Positions 58,635 to 64,000 of a stretch of DNA of 64,000 nucleotides are shown in pieces. The DNA lies in contig WRDW01000001.1 in assembly GCA_009779995.1 (NCBI GenBank), positions 17,299 to 81,298 on the forward strand. The letters run 5' to 3'. Below the pieces are notes generated by a model. The model was given only the letters and a program-made list of their open reading frames with translations, made no database searches and had not been told where the DNA came from. The translations under genes were made by a program, and so were the position numbers. This DNA comes from Oscillospiraceae bacterium (GTDB lineage Bacteria > Bacillota > Clostridia > Oscillospirales > Acutalibacteraceae). Numbering within the stretch: the first letter of the stretch is position 1; the number at the start of each line of letters is the position of its first letter.

Positions 58635-60488
58635 TCACAGCGCACCCGTGCGCACATTTTTGATGAAATACACCCGCTCGGCCACGGGCTCCTCCACGCC
58701 GGGCATGTCGGGGGTCTCGGGGTAGATGTCGTAGTGGGGCGTGTGCCGCCTGGATTTCGTTCGTATGACAAGACGTTCGACGTCATTGACTTTATGCACC
58801 AGCCGGGAGAGGCCGAAGGAAAAGTCGTTGTCATTGAACAGGATTGCATATGTGTTGTCGGCGCAGTCGATACGGAACTCCAGGCGATGCCACATGGGCT
58901 GGGCGGGGATCATGAAGGCGTCCTCGGTGTTTGCGCCGTATTTCACGCGAAGCCAGCCGCCGCCGAAGCTGACCCAGCAGGCGGGGGTTCCCCTGCCGTC
59001 TGCGGCCTCAATCTCGAGGCAGTCCCCGTACTGCCCGGCGGCCATGAGGTCAAGCGAAATTGAGATTTGTTTGGCTCTAGGGAAGATACGCATGGCCCGG
59101 GCGTAGTCGCAGGGGTCCCTGTCGGCGATGCGCATACAGGGGTCGGTGCCGTACATCGTGTAGGGCATGACATTCGCCCATTTCGTGCTGTAGACGTTCC
59201 AGTCCGGGATGTAACCGCCGGGGCAGGAGGCGAACGTATCACTGATGTGCTCCACGACCTCCAGGCGCACGGGCACGGGAACTCGCGTGACGAAAATATC
59301 CTCTTTGTTCATGCTGTGGGTGAGCCAGAACGCGCCTTTCGGATACTGCGCGTGGCCCTCGCAGATGCCTCGAATATATTGCGGCCCGAAGTCTTTATAG
59401 ATGCCCTCGTAGCGCCGTGGGGGCACCTCGCCGCAGACACAGGCCATGCCGCCGAACTGTACGCCATCATCGGAAGTCACGGCCACCAGGGGATAGCGGT
59501 GCTCGCTGGAGAGGCTGTTGACATAGGCGATGGCGTAGCGGCCATCCTGCGTCTTCTGTCCCCAGGATTTCGCGCCCGAAGTCGCGAAGCTGGGCTCGTA
59601 GTTGATGCTGAAGCTTTTGCCGCCGTCCTCGCTGCGGCCCACGCGGCCCTGCTTCCACAGCCCCATTACAGTTTTTTCATCAACATGGTACCAGCAGAAG
59701 CTCGACGCGCTTTCAAACGGCGAATTGGCCGCGATGCCCTGGCGCTTGCCCACCTTGGGCATCTCCACGCCGATCTGCTCGTCGCGCCAGCCGTGCTCCT
59801 CGCGCCACTGCTGGGTGACAAGGTGGTCGGCCAGCAGCTCCTCGCAGGCGGCGACAAAGCTTGCATCCCCGCTGCGCTTGTAATACGGGAAGGGCAGCTT
59901 TTCCTCCGTCCAGCCGGAGTAATCCAAAAATCGAATGAAGTGAATGGGCCCCATCGCGCCGTCCTCGAAGACCTCGCGCACCGCGCGGCCCATGCCGAAG
60001 CTCTGCCAAGGGCAGATGTCGTGGTGCGGCGCGTGGCCGTAAAACCCGCTGACCAGCAAGCGATCGTCACTTGTGTGAAAAAAGCCCATGCGCTGGTGCA
60101 TGAAGGCGCACTTGTCCTCCGGCACTTGAATAACAGTGCCGTCATGGCACTCGTAACGGCCCGCCGGGATTGTAATCTCCGGGAAGCAGACCTGGGGCTG
60201 CGCCCAGTCCATGCCGTCCGCAGATTTCACAAGCAGGGAGCAGCCGGGGCCTACATGCTCGTCCACGGGGACGGACAAATACTCCAGATAGAAGTGATCT
60301 CTCCAGTAGGTGAGCATGGGGCCGTGGTTGTAGGTGTAGCCGAGATCCTCTGCCCATTCGGGGTGCTTTCTGTTGGCGCGCAGCACCTGGTAGTTCGACG
60401 CACCCACGGCGTGGGGCAGCGCGCCGTCGTGGCGGAGGAGGTCGGCGAAGGCGTCGCCGGTGTAGTGGGGGGTGAGTTTTTCAGGCAT
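58635..60488 (-). CDS. BNR/sialidase-like six-bladed propeller protein, unknown specificity
   Basis: A 617-residue cytosolic protein (no signal peptide) that begins LTPHYTGDAFADLLRHDGALPH. It carries BNR-like Asp-box fragments such as SEDGGKSFSINYEP and SADGMDWAQP, and many aromatic residues, as in beta-propeller glycoside hydrolases or sialidase-fold proteins. The C-terminal third looks like a jelly-roll ligand-binding domain. Sugar-acid or glycan substrate use is inferred only. It is the last gene of the cluster that runs from the right edge. AAAGGAGG lies before ATG 60488. Confidence 0.7.
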   Translation of the reverse strand: MPEKLTPHYTGDAFADLLRHDGALPHAVGASNYQVLRANRKHPEWAEDLGYTYNHGPMLTYWRDHFYLEYLSVPVDEHVGPGCSLLVKSADGMDWAQPQVCFPEITIPAGRYECHDGTVIQVPEDKCAFMHQRMGFFHTSDDRLLVSGFYGHAPHHDICPWQSFGMGRAVREVFEDGAMGPIHFIRFLDYSGWTEEKLPFPYYKRSGDASFVAACEELLADHLVTQQWREEHGWRDEQIGVEMPKVGKRQGIAANSPFESASSFCWYHVDEKTVMGLWKQGRVGRSEDGGKSFSINYEPSFATSGAKSWGQKTQDGRYAIAYVNSLSSEHRYPLVAVTSDDGVQFGGMACVCGEVPPRRYEGIYKDFGPQYIRGICEGHAQYPKGAFWLTHSMNKEDIFVTRVPVPVRLEVVEHISDTFASCPGGYIPDWNVYSTKWANVMPYTMYGTDPCMRIADRDPCDYARAMRIFPRAKQISISLDLMAAGQYGDCLEIEAADGRGTPACWVSFGGGWLRVKYGANTEDAFMIPAQPMWHRLEFRIDCADNTYAILFNDNDFSFGLSRLVHKVNDVERLVIRTKSRRHTPHYDIYPETPDMPGVEEPVAERVYFIKNVRTGAL

Positions 60489-60521
60489 GGGGCCTCCTTT
60501 AAATTTGGTGTGCCGGGGAAA

Positions 60522-61160
60522 TCAGATGACCCCCAGCGGGATCAGCACCGCCAGCAGCAGCGCGTTGAGCCCCGCCAGGCCGCCGATGAAGAGCTTCTGC
60601 GTCTTGGGCTTGGCGTCGGGGATGAGATAGGCCGCCAGGAAGAAGGGGATGTAGACCGCGATGGTGACGGGAATCGCGCCCCACCAGGGGTACACCCAGA
60701 TGAACGCGGGCGTCCCGGCCAGGAAGATCTCCACCGCGCCGAATAAAATGGCGTTGCCCAGGGCGAAGGCAATCCTGTTGTTGATCCCCAGAATTTTGGC
60801 TTTCGGGTCCTCGGGCAGGAGCATGTGGATGCCCAGGCCCGCCACGGAGAACATCATCGAGAGCTCCCAGCTCACGCCCACCAGCAGGATGAAGCTGGTG
60901 CTCTCCGGCGAGACCGTCCACAGGGCGTAGCCCGCGGCGGACTGGATGACGGCGTTCATGATCTCGTAGAACCAGTGGACCATGTACAGCGACAAGCCCG
61001 CCGCGATGGCCTTGTAGTTCTTGTTTTTGATGGCCGTGGCGTAGATGTACACCACGAAGGCCAGCAGGGCGATGAAGGTCCAGTGAAAGTTGGCGGTGCT
61101 GCGCACGGCGGCGTTGGCGAGGTCTGCCATGGGTTTGAGGGCTTCGGTTCCGAACAGCAT
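60522..61160 (-). CDS. Integral membrane protein of unknown function
   Basis: A 212-residue protein with about six hydrophobic helices, including LSLYMVHWFYEIMNAV and FIWVYPWWGAIPVTIAVYIP. No family was recognised. ATG 61160 is preferred over ATG 61169, because AAAGGAG directly abuts the latter and is 9 bases from the former. It is 33 bases upstream of the BNR-like gene and in the same transcript. Confidence 0.7.
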   Translation of the reverse strand: MLFGTEALKPMADLANAAVRSTANFHWTFIALLAFVVYIYATAIKNKNYKAIAAGLSLYMVHWFYEIMNAVIQSAAGYALWTVSPESTSFILLVGVSWELSMMFSVAGLGIHMLLPEDPKAKILGINNRIAFALGNAILFGAVEIFLAGTPAFIWVYPWWGAIPVTIAVYIPFFLAAYLIPDAKPKTQKLFIGGLAGLNALLLAVLIPLGVI

Positions 61161-61187
61161 GAAAAGCATCTCCTTTGTGTGATTATA

Positions 61188-61215
61188 GCAGGGGGCGGCG
61201 TCCCCGACGCCCCGG
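61188..61215. repeat. GGGACG/CGTCCC-type palindromic repeat
   Basis: GGGGGCGGCGTCCCCGACGC then CCC is the inverse of the unit at 14576 and 18595. It lies between the membrane-protein and zinc-ribbon genes. Confidence 0.7.
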
Positions 61216-61226
61216 CAAAGCTTGTG

Positions 61227-61583
61227 TCATATCAACGGCGCGCCGCAGCGCGAGCAGAACCTGCCCGCGTTTGCCCGCGCGCCGCACCTGCCGCAGAAGT
61301 TTGACCGCGGCGATGGGGCGATGGACGGCGGCGGCGGGGCAGGCACGGATGGCGGCCTGGGCGCGGGCGGCGGGGGCGGGGGCGGGGGAATCGTCGATGC
61401 GCCTGCGGCCATATCGGGCATGGGCGTGTTGACAAGAGGCCCGTCCATGAAGGCGCCGTCCAAAATGGATACATCGCCGGGCAGCCTGAACATATCCTTG
61501 GCCTTCTTCGGGCTCTGCGGCGCGCCGCAGTGGGGGCAGACGCTCTCCCCGGCGGTGTACCAGTGGCAGGTGTCGCAGAACAT
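61227..61583 (-). CDS. Double zinc-ribbon protein with Pro-rich linker
   Basis: A 118-residue protein with an N-terminal CDTCHWYTAGESVCPHCGAP zinc ribbon, a Pro-rich linker (PPPPPPPPAPRPP, about 65-80) and a C-terminal ribbon CGRCGARANAGRFCSRCGAP. Such proteins are probably scaffolds or adaptors. GGAGG lies before ATG 61583. It is 10 bases after the DUF2804 stop. Confidence 0.8.
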   Translation of the reverse strand: MFCDTCHWYTAGESVCPHCGAPQSPKKAKDMFRLPGDVSILDGAFMDGPLVNTPMPDMAAGASTIPPPPPPPPAPRPPSVPAPPPPSIAPSPRSNFCGRCGARANAGRFCSRCGAPLI

Positions 61584-61593
61584 GGGGGCCTCC

Positions 61594-62658
61594 TCACCAC
61601 TTATTATGATACTTCTCCACGAAGCCCATGCGGTCAACGAGGTCGATGGCCGTGCCGTCGTCGAGGATCGCGCGGCCCGTGAATTTGCCGAACACCTGGT
61701 GGCCGCTCATGCAGATCACGCCGAAGTCGTTGATATTCGCGTTGTCGTAGACCGGCGCGAAGTCCATCTCCAGGCGGCCGTCGCTGGAGGTGAATTTCCA
61801 GGGGGCGAGGAAGTCGTCCTTGCCGTCCTTTTGCGGCAGATGGAACGTCACTTCGTCGAGTTTATGTGCCTTGCCGTTGTGGAAGAGCATGTTCTCGCTG
61901 GCGGCGGTGGTGTCGCCGAAGCCGTAGCCGAGGTTCCAGCCGAAGGAGGAGCCGTCGGGCAGGGCGGTGTTCAGGCTGGACCACAGCCAGGTGTTGTCGT
62001 AGGTCCACACGCCGCGGCCCCAGTCGAGCGTCGCAAACGTATCCGAAGGGTCGAAAGCCTGCCAGACCTCGCCGCCCAAAGTCACGCTGCCGCCCACGCG
62101 CATACAATTGATCTTCTGGTTGTAGTAGAAATGCCCCGGCTTGCCCAGGGGCGTGGCGATGACCGTGGTCTCCTTGGGCAGGTCGGTGAGGGTGAGGTCG
62201 ATGCGCAATTCCTGCTTCGTGGGGCCGAAATTTTGCACGATGCCCCGCAGCACGCGCTTGCTGCCTCCATGATAAAAGCCCAAATTGAGATCGCCGAAGC
62301 GGCGCTCCACGTGGCCCGTCTCGGAGGTGCTCGGCAGGTTCCAGCGCCCCAGCGGGAAGGGCGTGATCGCGGTTTTGGTGGTGGTCGTGCCGGCGTGGAA
62401 GTCGATCAGGCTCACGAACAGGTTGCCGACCATACCGCTGTCGCTGATGATGATCACCATGCCGACATCCTGGTTGTTGACGACATAGCAGTCCCACTCC
62501 TTGATGCGCCAGGCGGGCACGGTGATGTCGCTGCGGTCATACAGCCAGTAGAGCTGCTTGGCATAACCAGGCTCGGCGATGTCGCCGCCGACGAGCAAGC
62601 GCCGGTGCGCGGTGATCTCGTGCTGGCGCGCGGATGGGATGTAGGGGGTGGTGGACAT
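61594..62658 (-). CDS. DUF2804 domain protein
   Basis: A 354-residue protein of the DUF2804 family: EWDCYVVNNQDVGMVIIISD, TTTKTAITPFPLGRWNLPST, and NLGYGFGDTTAASENMLFHN then FTSSDGRLEMDFAPVYDNAN. The family is a cytosolic beta-rich protein of unknown biochemical role, sometimes near lipid or sugar genes. AAAGGAGG precedes ATG 62658. Confidence 0.85.
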   Translation of the reverse strand: MSTTPYIPSARQHEITAHRRLLVGGDIAEPGYAKQLYWLYDRSDITVPAWRIKEWDCYVVNNQDVGMVIIISDSGMVGNLFVSLIDFHAGTTTTKTAITPFPLGRWNLPSTSETGHVERRFGDLNLGFYHGGSKRVLRGIVQNFGPTKQELRIDLTLTDLPKETTVIATPLGKPGHFYYNQKINCMRVGGSVTLGGEVWQAFDPSDTFATLDWGRGVWTYDNTWLWSSLNTALPDGSSFGWNLGYGFGDTTAASENMLFHNGKAHKLDEVTFHLPQKDGKDDFLAPWKFTSSDGRLEMDFAPVYDNANINDFGVICMSGHQVFGKFTGRAILDDGTAIDLVDRMGFVEKYHNKW

Positions 62659-62676
62659 GGGTTGGCCTCCTTTAAA

Positions 62677-63192
62677 TCATTCTTCCAGGTATTCGCCGCC
62701 CCACACGATCTCTTTATTTTGATAGGACGCGATGTGGGACTGCATATATTGCGCATAGGCGGGGTTCCGAAACATCCTGTGGTAATAATCCTTCATCAGT
62801 CTCAAGTCATCCATGTATTTGGGGACATCCATCGCAAAAACGCGCATGAGCAATAGCCTGTCCAGTGACACCACGAAGACGACGCCCTCATCAACCGCGT
62901 CCTTTATATAAAAATCATAATCCAGGAGCATGATGCAGCGCCATATCTCGAAAGGCCCAATCACGACGCCCAGGTCTCCCCAGATGTCTTTTCTCTTATC
63001 AGGGTATTTTGACGCAAGCGCCTGATAGTCCTCCTCACAAATTACCAGGTCGATATCGGCGCCGGCCTTGCGCATCCCATAGTATTCCATGGCCATGCCG
63101 CCGATCAATATCGGTTTTTTTGCAAAACGTAAGCCCGCTTTGTTTATCTGTTTATCCAGTTGTCGTATAACGCCCTGAGCATCCTTTGTCAT
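62677..63192 (-). CDS. Nucleotidyltransferase-superfamily protein
   Basis: A 171-residue protein with the nucleotidyltransferase-fold core ILIGGMAMEYYGMRKAGADI then DLVI, i.e. GG-x-AxxxxGxRxxxDIDLVI. This resembles MNT/AbiEii-type or minimal nucleotidyltransferases. Helices follow. It has no HEPN partner gene here, so a toxin-antitoxin role is not supported. It sits 18 bases upstream of the DUF2804 gene. Confidence 0.75.
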   Translation of the reverse strand: MTKDAQGVIRQLDKQINKAGLRFAKKPILIGGMAMEYYGMRKAGADIDLVICEEDYQALASKYPDKRKDIWGDLGVVIGPFEIWRCIMLLDYDFYIKDAVDEGVVFVVSLDRLLLMRVFAMDVPKYMDDLRLMKDYYHRMFRNPAYAQYMQSHIASYQNKEIVWGGEYLEE

Positions 63193-63212
63193 ATCGGAGT
63201 TCTCCCCTTTCT

Positions 63213-64000
63213 TCACCCCAGCACCGCCTGCTTTGCCGGGCTGCCCCGCCCCTCGATGTCCGGCCAGCGGCGCTCGATGGCGGCAAGGGCGATCTCCACG
63301 TCCTCGTGGACCTCGCGGGCGTTGTGCGCGCCGAGGGTCACCATGTCGCAGGGCCGGATGGTGTTGTAGACGAAATTCAGCCCCACATAGGGCGTGCAGC
63401 GCCCGGCGGCCATGGGCTTGATGGTCATCACGGGCTTTTTGGCGTGGTGGATGAGCTTGGCCACGCTCTCGATCTCCACCTGCATCATGAAGCCCAGGGG
63501 GTTGTAGATCTGGATGTAGGTCTCCACGTCGTAGCCGTTCCAGTCGCTGTACTGCACCAGCTCCGGCATGTGGCACGACAGGCCGGGGATCATCCCGGCG
63601 GCGCGGATCATCTGCGTGTAGTCGTCCAGGCGCTCGATGGTCCCGTGCAGCTTGCTGACGAGCTGCTCCACGCTGCTGTGGTGCGGGAAGCAGAAGGTGC
63701 TCCCCTGTGCCGCGCTCCACTGGAAGTAGTCCTCGCACTCCTCCCGGGCCTCGGGGTCGTCCTCCACGTCCAGGATGGGGGTATCGATGATGATGAGCTT
63801 GCGGCCAAGCTTCTCCTGCACGTAATCGAGCGCCGGGGCGATGGCCAGCAGGGGGGCCACCACGGCGTCGATGCCGTAGCTGAGGTAGGCCTCGAACACG
63901 GGCAGGAAGTCCTCGGGCTTGGCGAAGGCGGCCTTGATTTGCGCGTCGGCGGCGGGGGAGCGGTGGCTCCAGCCCAGCAGCCAGTTGGTGCCGATGAGCA
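63213..64000 (-). CDS. TIM-barrel-like conserved protein (partial, 5' end outside window)
   Basis: At least 262 residues; the reading frame is open to the right edge. The visible part has LIGTNWLLGWSHRSPAADAQ, FPHHSSVEQLVSKLHGTIER, GLSCHMPELVQYS, KKPVMTIKPMAAGR and CDMVTLGAHNAREV. This is the alternating beta-alpha pattern of a TIM barrel, perhaps a lyase or an isomerase-like protein. The family was not named. It is probably co-transcribed with the genes that follow, as the next start is 20 bases away. Confidence 0.6.
   Translation of the reverse strand, partial: LIGTNWLLGWSHRSPAADAQIKAAFAKPEDFLPVFEAYLSYGIDAVVAPLLAIAPALDYVQEKLGRKLIIIDTPILDVEDDPEAREECEDYFQWSAAQGSTFCFPHHSSVEQLVSKLHGTIERLDDYTQMIRAAGMIPGLSCHMPELVQYSDWNGYDVETYIQIYNPLGFMMQVEIESVAKLIHHAKKPVMTIKPMAAGRCTPYVGLNFVYNTIRPCDMVTLGAHNAREVHEDVEIALAAIERRWPDIEGRGSPAKQAVLG

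Noticed and set aside
62677-63192. HEPN-MNT toxin-antitoxin pair
   Set aside because: Only the nucleotidyltransferase-like protein is present; no HEPN gene is adjacent.

Overview
This window looks like a chromosomal segment of a GC-rich member of the Clostridia (Firmicutes), probably an uncultured gut or rumen lineage. The reasons are AAAGGAGG-type ribosome binding sites, TTG and GTG starts, sigma-A promoters with 17-base spacers, a SAM-I riboswitch with an intrinsic terminator before metK, a class B sortase, SpoIID/LytB, DUF4364, a Firmicutes-type ThiI without a rhodanese domain, and a myo-inositol (iol) catabolic cluster. Exact taxonomy cannot be fixed from the sequence alone. No rRNA, tRNA, CRISPR array, prophage or transposase gene was seen.

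Layout. 0-8.6 kb: ferredoxin end, divergent SulP-like membrane protein, M19 dipeptidase, PLP aminotransferase, murA, cupin, two tandem hicB-hicA toxin-antitoxin modules, YycJ-type MBL hydrolase, secreted serine hydrolase. 8.8-16.6 kb: an AT-rich orphan membrane-anchored gene, then inositol catabolism (iolD, iolE, iolG, iolB), with a marR/flavin-reductase pair on the other strand and a transglutaminase-like gene between iolE and iolG. 16.8-22.2 kb: glycine-zipper microprotein, trmL, lipoprotein, TagF-like transferase, a frameshifted gene with a zinc-ribbon partner, a QueG-like Fe-S protein read from an apparently leaderless promoter, and an alpha/beta hydrolase. 22.3-29 kb: metK, prfB (no programmed frameshift), sugar transferase, VanY-type peptidase, M28-like membrane peptidase, lipoprotein. 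29-34 kb: eda, then apbE, NusG-II protein, Gx transporter, a membrane protein and a histidine kinase. 34-45.4 kb: asnS, rarA, DUF4364, yfbR, type-4 UDG, higBA, pduL and a large secreted protein. 45.5-58.2 kb, mostly minus strand: orphan hisF, a type II restriction-modification pair in AT-rich DNA, prs, SpoIID/LytB, sortase B, cinA, thiI, cysteine desulfurase, XRE regulator. 58.6-64 kb: a minus-strand operon-like cluster (BNR-like protein, membrane protein, zinc ribbon, DUF2804, nucleotidyltransferase, TIM-barrel-like protein) running off the right edge.

The most striking non-genic signal is a dense population of dispersed intergenic repeats. There are compound palindromes of 100-200 bp whose halves are complementary while the stem sequence differs between copies, short GGGGCGGCA/TGCCGCCCC palindromes, GGGACG/CGTCCC palindromes, and 7-bp tandem repeats. 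Some of these appear to lie inside coding sequence in frame (metK, the Gx transporter gene). They often sit at gene borders, and several copies probably act as terminators on the strand where a T-run follows the stem.
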